64,000 bases of DNA, taken from Fulvivirga ulvae (lineage in GTDB: Bacteria > Bacteroidota > Bacteroidia > Cytophagales > Cyclobacteriaceae). The position numbers and the translations under genes were made by a program. The stretch covers positions 6,225,501 to 6,289,500 of the forward strand of contig NZ_CP089981.1 of the NCBI RefSeq assembly GCF_021389975.1, given 5' to 3'. The notes below the pieces were generated by a model, which saw nothing but the letters and a program-made list of their open reading frames with translations, did not search any database and was not told where the DNA came from. Of this stretch, positions 45,101 to 53,628 are shown one piece after another; the first letter of the stretch is position 1; every line of letters starts with the position of its first letter.

Positions 45101-45986
45101 TAATATTCCCTACGTTACCATTGTCGGTAAAGCCATGCTTGCCATTATTGTAAGCAATACATCTGCGCAGTTCATGGTCGATATTATGGGCGGAAGATCC
45201 CAGTTTGAAGCCATTCTTATCACCACCACCTGAGGTGGTGCCATCGGTAAGTGTACCGTTGTTATGAGCAATACAATTTTCAAATAATATTTTGCCAATC
45301 GGTCCGGTGTCGGACTTGGTGTAAAGATCCCAGCCATCATCAATGTTATGATGTGATACACAATTGCGGAAGACATTTCCTGTACCCGAAGTTAGTTTTG
45401 CTGCAAACCCGTCTGCATCTTCATTATCAGGGTCCTTATTGTCATAAGCCTCACAGCCAATGATAAGGTTGTTGGAGGGCCATTGGCTGATACTTGTAGC
45501 GCTGGTATTGTACCGGCTCAGTTGAAGGCCGGTATCATTGTTTCTCCTGAAGATACAGTTTTCAATGATATTGTTATTCCCTGATAACAGCATACCATTG
45601 TCACCTGCCCTTTCTATGGTTATACCTTTCCAGTGCCAGTAATCACCATCCAGCACAACTCCACGGTTAGAGGAGCTTACCGAATTGTTAAACTGTAAAA
45701 TGGGGTTCTCTCCCGAATAGGCAAAAACATAAATTCTTGCGCTTGAGCTTCCGTTCTTGGTTATCACAAAAGGTGATGCGGACATTACATGCACGCCTCC
45801 TCGCAGGTAAATATAATCTCCTGCCGAAGCTTCACCTACAGCCTTTTGAAGGGTTGCGAACGGACTTGAAACTGATGTTCCCGAGTTGGAATCACTTCCA
45901 TTGGTGGCCACGTAGTAGTCGGTTCCCGTGGAGGTGGTCCATGAGAGAGCCAATAAGAGTGCTACTATTAGCGTCTTGTTTTTCAT
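42114..45986 (-). CDS. Multidomain PL9-like/PL1 double pectate lyase, T9SS-secreted
   Basis: 1290 residues. Order: signal peptide (1-21); DUF1565-type and PL9-like beta-helix (about 22-410, GDYWHWKGITIERAGDNG, DADGFAAK, GGDKNGFKLGSS); a Flg_new/InlB-type repeat (about 420-488, VTATPAQGWSFSNWTGDAS); CBM35/CBM6-like module 1 (about 498-620); module 2 (about 632-760); fibronectin-III-like linker (about 773-865); PL1 lyase (about 875-1185, VWIDHCEL, TDGRNPSIRYG with Arg1069); T9SS type A sorting domain (about 1205-1290). It would cleave polygalacturonate by beta-elimination at two sites. A C7 tract (44107-44113) codes for the Pro-Pro of the inter-module linker. Each domain call is from motifs, not a search. 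Confidence 0.88.
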   Translation of the reverse strand: MKNKTLIVALLLALSWTTSTGTDYYVATNGSDSNSGTSVSSPFATLQKAVGEASAGDYIYLRGGVHVMSASPFVITKNGSSSARIYVFAYSGENPILQFNNSVSSSNRGVVLDGDYWHWKGITIERAGDNGMLLSGNNNIIENCIFRRNNDTGLQLSRYNTSATSISQWPSNNLIIGCEAYDNKDPDNEDADGFAAKLTSGTGNVFRNCVSHHNIDDGWDLYTKSDTGPIGKILFENCIAHNNGTLTDGTTSGGGDKNGFKLGSSAHNIDHELRRCIAYNNGKHGFTDNGNVGNIKFYNLTSYNNVGYNYHTRDNASHTFRNCVTLNGGHTDRIVGDASLSCNALDDTDTNWTITAGSSDFQTLNPGPNSNPTSNGFLNLASSSALIDNGCSVSGVSSNGSAPDLGAIEYGGSTPPPSGDTYTLTTSVSGSGSVSGAGTYDEGTTATVTATPAQGWSFSNWTGDASGSNTTVSIVMNSDKSVTAVFTQNVPPPTGDGDRIEDTDSRLISFDGSIKSYANADNGQAINLSNDPDKRIVWNYSSTSSSQYTITVRYTRKASMNPSVDIDVNGNRQTVSLPETAGSEFATTAFTASLASGNNTITLITNADGESADIDWIEFGGGDSTPPQDNDDVIALQENETGFCAVDGMVDNIHSGYTGSGFADTENVSGSGVQYKVNASAGQAGIEIRYANGSTSDRSANILVNGSIVISGLSMPATGAWTSWATTSANINLASGTNDITIVSTTSGGLGNIDYLQITGPSVSAASCTSSAASVNLTASAGDGQVSLSWASNDLGSGYGQEVYRDTDSDPSGRVRIAVVNAGVNSYNDEAVSNGTQYYYWIKGRDANGDFVNSNAAGARPAGAGNVDNSTMTGFATVPGDGISTTTGGEGGNVITISNLAELEAWAASREDNYNAEIVYINGRISSSSSTLITIKRGANISILGLGSTAELQNIGLNIRDYNNVIVRNLKIREVLYPNDALTIDGCSHVWIDHCELHSQIGDGIGVDTYDGLLDIKKGSRYVTVSWCYLHDHMKCSLIGHTNNSGQQATDSQMKITYHHNYFQNTDGRNPSIRYGAIHMYNNYFDGIGDYGIAARIGAHVLVEGCHYNNVKLPMTTDKFPVDGMPNGYICESGNLFTGSTGDVEISQTGCDWWNSSTLPYQYSVDDVSTVASVVPANVGVGKISVLSSEVARAGSQSSKSDASALTRFEAYPNPFRGAVSITFSTQNDEYLSFKLYDMRGRIVGEFGDARYSKGINTITYENDKLKNGIYILSMQNAKRSLKKIRLIVQ

Positions 45987-46040
45987 AGGATATGGGGTTT
46001 AGGTAAAATGAAATAATTATTCTATAGCCACATAGACAGT

Positions 46041-47072
46041 TTATTTGGTTTTGGTTTTAGTTAATAAATACCATGGCTCTTCCGACATGGCGGTTCCGGT
46101 TCCGAGTATATTGTCAAGGTTGTATTTCGTTGCTTCAGCAGCAGTAAGCTGATGAGACCATGAAACCCTGGCCTCAGGTTTATACCCTGGCCCGGTACAG
46201 TTATATTCAGCATAAAATGCATCATTGGCCTCCTCTCCTGACCAGCTGCTCCATCCCTCAGCGACCACATGATCTCCAATGGCTGTTTCCACAAAAACAG
46301 TTTTGGCATATTTCCTCCATGGCCGCCCCAGGTAGACCTTGTTTACCTGTTCATCTGCAGTAAGGGTGCAGTGCATAAAGACGTACCCGAAGGGTTCATT
46401 TTGTGGTGTTGAAGCAGCGGTTATATAAGAATCGGCTTTGCTATGGATGGTGCAATTGGTGAATAAGACGGTGGCATTGCCAAATATAAAATCGGTCGTT
46501 CCCTCGATATGGCAGCGATCAAAATACTGACGAAAACCTTCTCCGGAGGTATACAGGGTATCCTGATTACCTTCAATATTACAGTTTTCAATTACCACCT
46601 TGTTCGCATTTACAGAGAGTGCTATGGCCTGCCCTACATTACCGGCGGTATTTTGAATAGTAAGGTTAGAGGCATAAAAGTTATTCCCCTCTACAGCCAG
46701 AGTTGCCGTATGGAAGGTACTGTTTCTTCCCTGGTCTATCCGCTTAAAATGGTCATCGTAGGCAATGATGGTTTTCTCCTTGTCTTCACCGATCAATGAC
46801 ACATGAGGGTTCCAGGCATATATCCTGACTTTTTCCCGGTAAATACCATTCTTGATTTTGATAATTACTCTCTGGTATGGAAATGCCTTTGAGCTGTTTA
46901 TGGCCTCTTGTATGCTGGTATAGTCTCCGCTACTATCCAGGGCAACTACCTTATAATAATCAGATGCCAGGATTTTGGGTATCCCATTTGCTCCGGCAGT
47001 CGCTACAGCTATGAAACAAAAGCTCAGCCAACACCATATCCAGGTTAATTTCACTTTATATATCATTATCAA
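46041..47072 (-). CDS. Pectin methylesterase (CE8)
   Basis: 343 residues with an N-terminal hydrophobic signal. CE8 motifs in order: GQAIAL (Gln148), NQDTLY (Asp171), GTTDFIFG (Asp194) and YLGRPW (Arg250). It demethylates pectin outside the cell so lyases and GH28 can act. It is encoded between SusD and the double pectate lyase on the same strand. ATGs at 47072 and 47066 are both usable starts. Confidence 0.94.
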   Translation of the reverse strand: MIMIYKVKLTWIWCWLSFCFIAVATAGANGIPKILASDYYKVVALDSSGDYTSIQEAINSSKAFPYQRVIIKIKNGIYREKVRIYAWNPHVSLIGEDKEKTIIAYDDHFKRIDQGRNSTFHTATLAVEGNNFYASNLTIQNTAGNVGQAIALSVNANKVVIENCNIEGNQDTLYTSGEGFRQYFDRCHIEGTTDFIFGNATVLFTNCTIHSKADSYITAASTPQNEPFGYVFMHCTLTADEQVNKVYLGRPWRKYAKTVFVETAIGDHVVAEGWSSWSGEEANDAFYAEYNCTGPGYKPEARVSWSHQLTAAEATKYNLDNILGTGTAMSEEPWYLLTKTKTK

Positions 47073-47175
47073 GCATTATTTTTTCCGGGAGTGTTATATC
47101 CGGGCAAATGAACCTGGTGCTAGCAGCATCTTCATGATCCATCTGCCCGAAAAACCTATCAACTATTAACAGATA

Positions 47176-48792
47176 TTACTGATACGCCGGATTCTGGGGA
47201 AAATCCCTGTTTTGATTTAAATCGAGAGCTTCCTGGGGAATTGGCCTTAAGATCTTCAACTCTCCGTTTGAGCCGATGAAGTTGCTTTCTTCTATGAGGT
47301 AGTGATGCTTCGAAGCGCGCTCTACCAGTTTCCCGGTACGTTTAAGGTCAAACCAGCGATGATACTCTCCCAGCAATTCGCGTCCTCTTTCATCAAGAAT
47401 GTAATCGATGTCAAATTCTGCAAGTATGGCATCAGTTACTCCGGCTCTCCGTCTCACTTCATTTAACCTGAGTAGCCCGGTGCCAGGATCGCCACCCTGC
47501 AAATAAGCTTCAGCTGCTATTAAATAAGTATCTGCCAATCGTGACAGAATAATATCCCTGGAGCTTACCCTGCCATCACCAAACAGTGCTTTGGGATCAT
47601 CAAACTTTCTAACCGGAATGGTTTCGTAATCAAAGTTTCTGCTGACCGAGGGCACATAGATACCATATGGGTGGAACTCTGCCTCCGGATGAGCTGCTTC
47701 ATAAGCTGCCTGATCATCAGCACTGCTGGCCCATTTGGGAGCATAATACTCGGTAACTGTAAGTGAACTATGATCTTCCACATCATAGAAGTCATAATAA
47801 CGGGCATAGACCTCGGTCATAAACGTACCTTCCCATCGTTGATCGCCTTCCTCGAAAAGATCTATGGCAAATTGAGTCGGACATAAGGTATAGGTTCTGT
47901 AAGGAGCATCCCCGGCGACCTCAGAACCGCCAAGATAAGAGCTGAAAAAGCTGGCCTGCATATGGCCAAGCTCAGTGGGGTCTGCGCTAATGGATGCCTG
48001 GTCAAACTGAACTGAAAAGATCACCTCTTCATTCATTTCATTGCCTGGAGCCCAAAGTTCTCCGAAGGGAATGGTCAGCCCCTGGCCTGCTATGGCATTG
48101 TCAGCATAAGTAGCAGCTTTTGAAAAGTCATCTGAAGCGCCAAAGGTCTCATAGCCTCTGGTAAGGTGTACCTTGGCCAGAAGGTGCTCTACGGCACGCC
48201 TGGTTACTCTTCCGTCATACGCACCGGAACCAATAGCCTGAAGCGAAGCTTCAAGCTCTGAGATTATAAACACATATATCTCCTCAGCACCATTGCGATC
48301 AAAAGAGAGCTCAGGACTTGAAATGTAGTCTTCAATAAGGCTTACACCACCATAGGTTTGGACAAGCAGGAAGTATGCATTGGCTCGCAGATACCTGACC
48401 TCAGCCAGCCGTTGGTTAAAGGTACTGGTTTGCTCTGTCAGGTCGCCATAGTACAGTGCCATATTAGCTACTTGTATTGCTTTATAACATGCGTTGTACA
48501 GGTCTGCCACTCCCTCGGACGACGCTGTCAGTTGAGTATATTGACTCAGGCCGGGAGGTTCCTGATCTCTACCCTCTGCGTAGAGGTCCGTTCCTGAACA
48601 GAAAATATAAGCTTCGCCACCATAAATCTCCCGCAACTGGGAATAATTGGCGTTTACCAGCGACTCAAAACCCTCCTCTGTTACATAAAAGTCCTCAGCG
48701 GTTACGTTTGACTTATTTTCCTCCTCAAGAAAATCGCTGCATGACGATAAAATTATAGTGAGGAGCCCAAGTATTATTATTAAGTTTTTCAT
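47176..48792 (-). CDS. SusD/RagB lipoprotein of the pectin locus
   Basis: 538 residues from the ATG at 48792, with a purine-rich AGAGAG directly before it; an ATG at 48801, one base after the SusC stop, is also in frame. Lipobox ILSSC. SusD features: an early FESLVNANYSQLREIYGGEAY, TPR-like helices, and the C-terminal LDERGRELLGEYHRWFDLKRTGKL. Surface glycan-binding partner of the downstream-read SusC; here it would bind oligogalacturonides. It lacks the family's surface-binding site evidence, which cannot be judged from sequence. Confidence 0.95.
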   Translation of the reverse strand: MKNLIIILGLLTIILSSCSDFLEEENKSNVTAEDFYVTEEGFESLVNANYSQLREIYGGEAYIFCSGTDLYAEGRDQEPPGLSQYTQLTASSEGVADLYNACYKAIQVANMALYYGDLTEQTSTFNQRLAEVRYLRANAYFLLVQTYGGVSLIEDYISSPELSFDRNGAEEIYVFIISELEASLQAIGSGAYDGRVTRRAVEHLLAKVHLTRGYETFGASDDFSKAATYADNAIAGQGLTIPFGELWAPGNEMNEEVIFSVQFDQASISADPTELGHMQASFFSSYLGGSEVAGDAPYRTYTLCPTQFAIDLFEEGDQRWEGTFMTEVYARYYDFYDVEDHSSLTVTEYYAPKWASSADDQAAYEAAHPEAEFHPYGIYVPSVSRNFDYETIPVRKFDDPKALFGDGRVSSRDIILSRLADTYLIAAEAYLQGGDPGTGLLRLNEVRRRAGVTDAILAEFDIDYILDERGRELLGEYHRWFDLKRTGKLVERASKHHYLIEESNFIGSNGELKILRPIPQEALDLNQNRDFPQNPAYQ

Positions 48793-48802
48793 CTCTCTCA
48801 TT

Positions 48803-51800
48803 TTAAAATTTTACACTTACGCCAAACTGATAGGTGATTGAGCTTACACGCCCGATGTTAAAATCAGCCGCAGCCCATTCAGGGTCATATCCATCGTAAT
48901 CTGTAAATACAAATGGATTTAAAATATTGGTGTAGACACGACAACTTTGTAGTCCCAGCTTGTTGGTCAGGCTATTCGACAAGGTGTAACCTAAAGCTAT
49001 GTTTTTGACTTTTACAAAAGATGCGTCTCTATAGTAACCCACACCGTCATTTATCCAATATGAACCTTCATTTCTGGGCTGCGGATAGCTGTTTGAGTAT
49101 TGTGCCTGCAGTCCTGCATCGTTGGCTGGCACATACCAGTCTATATCAAGTTTTTGTCTTCCTCTGTCCCGGGTATCAGTAAAATTTGCGTGAAAAGGGC
49201 TGTACACAAATACCCCCTGATTGGTGATCAGCGAGGCCGACAGATCAAAATTACCTACTGTTAAGCGCGAGAATACACTCCCTGTCCAGTCTGGATTGGA
49301 TGAGCCTAGGATAACCCGGTCTATATCCGGGTCATACTCGCCGTTGTCATCTACGTCCAGCAGCTTCTCCTGACCTTCCTTCATTCCATATTCAGCGGCT
49401 TGGGTGGCTTCATTGGCCTGCCATATCCCTATGAATTTATAGTTGTAATGTGCATCAATGGATTCACCTATGAAAAGGCCATTCCCTACATCATCAGCTT
49501 CATCCTGTCCATAGATGGATTTGATCTCATTGGTGTTTTTTGTAAAAGTAAAAGTGGTCTCCCACGAAATCTTTTGACTTTTAATATTGGTTGTGGTTAG
49601 CGCTACCTCCACTCCTTTATTGCTTACAGAACCGACATTAGCCCTGATCGTTTCCCAGCCGGACTCACGGGGCAACTGCTGCTCCAACAGCAACTCATCA
49701 GACAAACGGTCATAGACATCCAGGCTACCGGTAATTCTGTTTCCAAGCAAGCCGAAATCGAACCCTACGTTAAGCTCTTTGGTTTTCTCCCATCCCAGTG
49801 CTTTATTAGCAAGCGATGCCGGCAGCCAGCCATTGGCATTAGTGCCGTTAAAGTCGTAGTAAGTTTGAAGGTCCAGGCCGTTTTGCGTAGAATATGGTGC
49901 TATGATGTTGTTTCCCGTAAAGCCATAACTCACCCTTAATTTCAGATTAGTTACTACCGTGAGATCGGTCATAAAAGCTTCCTCGCTGATCCTCCATGCT
50001 ACTGCACCCGACGGGAAGCTATCCCACCGGTTAGACTCTGATAAAAGCGAAGAGCCATCCCATCGATTCGATAGCGTCAGCAGGTACCTTTCCCTGAAAG
50101 AATAGTTCACACGAATAGCGTATGAGCTTAATGTTTGCTTTGAAAAACCTGACCCCAGAGCGTACGTTCCCTGATCTCCGGACCCCAGGTTGTAGAAACT
50201 GGTATTAAATGGCATATACCTGGAACTTGCCAGTGAAGTCTCGGTACTGCTATAAAATATACTTTGTAATCCAAGCACACTGACCGTGTGATCTTCACCA
50301 AAATTACGATTTATGTTGAACTGGTTGTCCCAGGTGTAATTGAAATTCTCTGCTTTTGAAACTTCAGCAGATGCAAGATCACGGTTATTTACCCCGGTAT
50401 TAGTTTCAGCACCCCATGATTTACCCCTTCTGGAAAGGTCGGCACCGCCTGACAGTGTGGACTTAAAACTAAGCCACTCCAAAGGATAATATTGTACGAA
50501 TATACTTCCCACACCGTTCCACCTTCTTATATTATCAACAGAATTCTCAATTTCTAAAATGGGATTGTATGTACTTGTTTTGTTGATCAGAAAGTTTCCT
50601 TCAGCATCAACCAGCTTTCCGGGCAGAGGGAATAATTCACCATCTAATCCATAAGGCGTAAGAAAAGGATTAAGCCTGAAAGCTTCTCTCATAGCCAGAT
50701 CACTTCCCAGAGCCTGTTCTGTTAAGGCAACAGTGAAGTTTGCACCGGTTGAAAACTTCTCGTTGATGTTATTGGTCAGTCCAAACTTAAACGTGTACTT
50801 GTCCAGTGATTCGTTCTCGATATTACCCGTTTCATTTTGAAAGCCAAGTCCAAGATTGTAAGAGATACCATTGCCGGAAGTTCCGGAAGCTGACAGGTAA
50901 TGGTTTTGCTGAATGCCGGTTTTGAGCACAGCGTCATACCAGTCAAATGCATCATTGTTGTTGGCTCTTTCCTCCAACAAGCTGTTACCAGTACCAATTA
51001 CAGCATCGTAGAGGGTCTGCTCCGTAACCGTACCGGTATCCGGATCTTCCTTGGCTGTAGCCAGGTAAGCAGACTGGTGATAATACCACCACTTTTCCCC
51101 GCTCATCATTTCAGGTAAGCGTGCCGGGTCCTTTATTCCTACAAAGCTGTCAAAAGAAAAATTAACACCAGGTTTGGCTGTTGCACCGCTTTTAGTAGTA
51201 ACAATAATTACTCCGTTCGACCCCCTGGAGCCATAAATCGCAGTAGACGAAGCATCTTTCAATATATCAATCCTGTCAATATCCTGCGGGTTCAGAAAAT
51301 CAATTCCATCTGTAGGAACACCATCCACAACATATAATGGGTCGGCATCCGAACTCATTGAGTTTTTTCCTCTTATGACAATATCGAAGCCATCTCCTAT
51401 CCGGCCTGTAGAGTAAGATATCTGCACTCCGGCTACATTCCCCTGAATAGCTTCTACCGGATTGGTAAAATTCCGTTCGGTAATGCTCCCGCCCTCGATA
51501 CTGCCCACTGAACCGGTAACATCTGATTTCTTCTGTTCGCTGTAACCAATCACCACCACCTCATTGAGCGTCTCGGAGTCCACTTCCATAGATACATCAA
51601 TGGAAGACCTGCCGTTGACAGCTACCTCTTTATCAGCAAAGCCAATATAAGTCATCAATAGGCTGGCATTCTCAGTAGTTAACTGTAGCGTATAAGTACC
51701 ATCATAATTAGTAATGGTACCGTTGACAGAGCCACTTATAGTGGAGAGTTCCACAATGTTGACACCTGGCAAAGGGGCCTGGGTTTCCGCGTCAATCACG

Positions 51801-51919
51801 GTGCCTTTTACCGTGAGTCCTTTTTGTGCAAATATCTGACTTCCTGTAAATAGGGTCAGAAGGATAATAAATGATGCGAGCCAGTTACCGGGCTTCATCA
51901 TTAGAAAGTTGGTTTTCAT
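48803..51919 (-). CDS. SusC/RagA transporter of the pectin locus
   Basis: 1038 residues. Signal peptide (to about 31), carboxypeptidase-regulatory-like domain (about 33-115, VKGTVIDAETQAPLPGVNIVE), TonB plug with DIDRIDILKDASSTAIYGSRGSNGVIIVTTKSG (about 205-240, in pieces) and a barrel to the end. It imports pectic oligomers with SusD. It is the first gene of its operon, divergent from the LacI gene across a 663-bp regulatory region. Confidence 0.96.
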   Translation of the reverse strand: MKTNFLMMKPGNWLASFIILLTLFTGSQIFAQKGLTVKGTVIDAETQAPLPGVNIVELSTISGSVNGTITNYDGTYTLQLTTENASLLMTYIGFADKEVAVNGRSSIDVSMEVDSETLNEVVVIGYSEQKKSDVTGSVGSIEGGSITERNFTNPVEAIQGNVAGVQISYSTGRIGDGFDIVIRGKNSMSSDADPLYVVDGVPTDGIDFLNPQDIDRIDILKDASSTAIYGSRGSNGVIIVTTKSGATAKPGVNFSFDSFVGIKDPARLPEMMSGEKWWYYHQSAYLATAKEDPDTGTVTEQTLYDAVIGTGNSLLEERANNNDAFDWYDAVLKTGIQQNHYLSASGTSGNGISYNLGLGFQNETGNIENESLDKYTFKFGLTNNINEKFSTGANFTVALTEQALGSDLAMREAFRLNPFLTPYGLDGELFPLPGKLVDAEGNFLINKTSTYNPILEIENSVDNIRRWNGVGSIFVQYYPLEWLSFKSTLSGGADLSRRGKSWGAETNTGVNNRDLASAEVSKAENFNYTWDNQFNINRNFGEDHTVSVLGLQSIFYSSTETSLASSRYMPFNTSFYNLGSGDQGTYALGSGFSKQTLSSYAIRVNYSFRERYLLTLSNRWDGSSLLSESNRWDSFPSGAVAWRISEEAFMTDLTVVTNLKLRVSYGFTGNNIIAPYSTQNGLDLQTYYDFNGTNANGWLPASLANKALGWEKTKELNVGFDFGLLGNRITGSLDVYDRLSDELLLEQQLPRESGWETIRANVGSVSNKGVEVALTTTNIKSQKISWETTFTFTKNTNEIKSIYGQDEADDVGNGLFIGESIDAHYNYKFIGIWQANEATQAAEYGMKEGQEKLLDVDDNGEYDPDIDRVILGSSNPDWTGSVFSRLTVGNFDLSASLITNQGVFVYSPFHANFTDTRDRGRQKLDIDWYVPANDAGLQAQYSNSYPQPRNEGSYWINDGVGYYRDASFVKVKNIALGYTLSNSLTNKLGLQSCRVYTNILNPFVFTDYDGYDPEWAAADFNIGRVSSITYQFGVSVKF

Positions 51920-52309
51920 AGGTTAAGTTGTTTTATTTCAGGTTATTACGCATTCATCATCCTTTTGATCAATATCAAATTTTGCAGGAATATCGACCAC
52001 TTAAAAGCTTACGGCGTTTTGCCACAGAATTGCCGGCAGAAGCGGTGTTGATCATTACTTCGTTAACCCTTTACCTACCTCTCTAACTCAGGCATTCATT
52101 CGGTGATCCGAATGTTAATACAGATCACCAAATAGAATACCACCTATTCTAACTACTTACTATCTCAGAGCCTAAAGACCCAAACCCAAACGGGTCATTA
52201 TTCAATATTTGAATTGATAGCCCGCATAATTCCCCTAAACTAATGACAGGCCACTCTGACGAAGTAATAATCGTTAATTAAGGTCAATTTAGTAAGGCTC
52301 ATGGATTTA

Positions 52310-52323
52310 TGCAAACGATTACA
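52310..52323. promoter_or_regulatory. Candidate LacI-family operator 1
   Basis: TGCAAACGATTACA matches TGNAANCGNTNNCA at every fixed position. It lies about 270 bp upstream of the LacI start and 390 bp upstream of the susC start. Confidence 0.6.
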
Positions 52324-52505
52324 CTAATAAATTCATCTGACATGAAAAATTTAAAAAACTTGCGGAAATTATTAATAAAATAGGGCAAATTGAGGAAAAT
52401 CAAACAGACCTGTAAACTCATACAGTCCGGATAGTTAATGGATTTTACATTTAATTGCTATACAATTGCACTTTAATAATCAAAAAAGCTTGTCAACATT
52501 GTTAA

Positions 52506-52519
52506 TGCAATCGATAACA
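52506..52519. promoter_or_regulatory. Candidate LacI-family operator 2
   Basis: TGCAATCGATAACA is a second full match to TGNAANCGNTNNCA, 64 bp upstream of the LacI start. Confidence 0.6.
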
Positions 52520-52558
52520 TGCACATTTTCAACGCGTTTACACATAAATTACTTAAAT

Positions 52559-52572
52559 TGTAACCGCTTTTA
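52559..52572. promoter_or_regulatory. Candidate LacI-family operator 3
   Basis: TGTAACCGCTTTTA matches the consensus except for the last CA (TA here). It sits directly before the LacI start codon, so a bound repressor would block its own transcription or translation start. Confidence 0.45.
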
Positions 52573-52582
52573 ATTTAACCTG

Positions 52583-53623
52583 ATGAGTGAGAAGATAACG
52601 ATTTACGATATAGCCAAGAAGCTGAACATTACTGCGGCAACAGTTTCCAGGGCTTTAAACAACAACCCACGTATAAGTGATGCTACACGTAAACTGGTAA
52701 TGGAAACTGCCGCCAGTATGGGTTATACGCAAAACAAACTGGCCCTCGCTCTGAAAAGCGGAAAGAGCAACCTGGTAGGAGTAATTGTTCCATATATAGA
52801 CACGAGCTTTTTTGCTTCTATTATCAGAGGTATAGAAGAGGCACTATACCCTGAAGGTTACAATGTGATTATCTGCCAAACCCATGAAACGCAGGAAAGG
52901 GAAGTCGAAACGGTAAATACACTTTTAAACGCCCAGGTTGATGGTATATTGATGTCGGTTTCAAAATCATCAAAGGATACCACGCACTTCGACCATATCC
53001 TTAATAAAAAGATACCGCTGGTTTTCTTTGACAGGAGAAAAAATGTAAAAGGTGTAAGCAGTGTGACTATTGATGACTTTGAAGGCGGGTATGAGGCGAC
53101 AAAACATCTCATTGAGCAGGGCTGCAAAAAAATCGCACATCTATCCGGAGACTGGTCACTTGAAATATACAAGAAGCGTTTTGAAGGCTACAAGCACGCT
53201 TTGCTGGATCATGGCCTTGAGTTTGATGATAAATACCTGCTTCATGTAAAAAGTGATACAGCAGCCGGAAGAGCTGCAGTGGATACATTAATGAAGCTGG
53301 ATGAAAAACCAGATGCAATATTTTCATCCAGTGATTTTGTCGCTTTGGGTACGATCCAGAGGCTTCAGGAGCTTGGATTTAGTTTGCCCGACGATTTTTG
53401 TGTGGTGGGCTTCAGTAATGAACCTTTTACGCAACTTATGGAGCTATCAATATCTTCGGTAGATCAGGCTCCGCACGAAATGGGTAAGATGGCCGCCAAG
53501 GTTTTTCTTGACCATGTTTCAAGTGTCGGCAAAGTCAAAATTGAGCAAAAAGTTGAGCTTACCCCACACCTGATCATCCGCAAGTCGTCATCAAAATCGG
53601 CGGTCAGCGAACTGGCTAAATGA
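52583..53623 (+). CDS. LacI family transcriptional regulator
   Basis: 346 residues. The N-terminal helix-turn-helix and hinge ITIYDIAKKLNITAATVSRALN...MGYTQNKLALALKSGKSNLVGVIVP are textbook. The ligand domain (about 60-335) has the periplasmic-binding-protein fold with SSSDFVALGTIQRLQELG and VVGFSNEPF. It probably senses a galacturonate or KDG-type metabolite and controls the divergent susC operon and the catabolic operon. Convergent with uxaA (5 bp between stops). Confidence 0.95.
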   Translation: MSEKITIYDIAKKLNITAATVSRALNNNPRISDATRKLVMETAASMGYTQNKLALALKSGKSNLVGVIVPYIDTSFFASIIRGIEEALYPEGYNVIICQTHETQEREVETVNTLLNAQVDGILMSVSKSSKDTTHFDHILNKKIPLVFFDRRKNVKGVSSVTIDDFEGGYEATKHLIEQGCKKIAHLSGDWSLEIYKKRFEGYKHALLDHGLEFDDKYLLHVKSDTAAGRAAVDTLMKLDEKPDAIFSSSDFVALGTIQRLQELGFSLPDDFCVVGFSNEPFTQLMELSISSVDQAPHEMGKMAAKVFLDHVSSVGKVKIEQKVELTPHLIIRKSSSKSAVSELAK

Positions 53624-53628
53624 CCAGC

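Larger units (their letters stand above)
51920..52582. promoter_or_regulatory. Divergent susC/lacI regulatory region
   Basis: The 663 bp carry no gene. Both promoters face outward. The right half (from 52310) holds three sites matching or nearly matching the LacI/CcpA consensus TGNAANCGNTNNCA (listed separately) and a palindrome AACGCGTT (52531-52538). The left half is AT-rich, with no element I could name. Confidence 0.7.
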
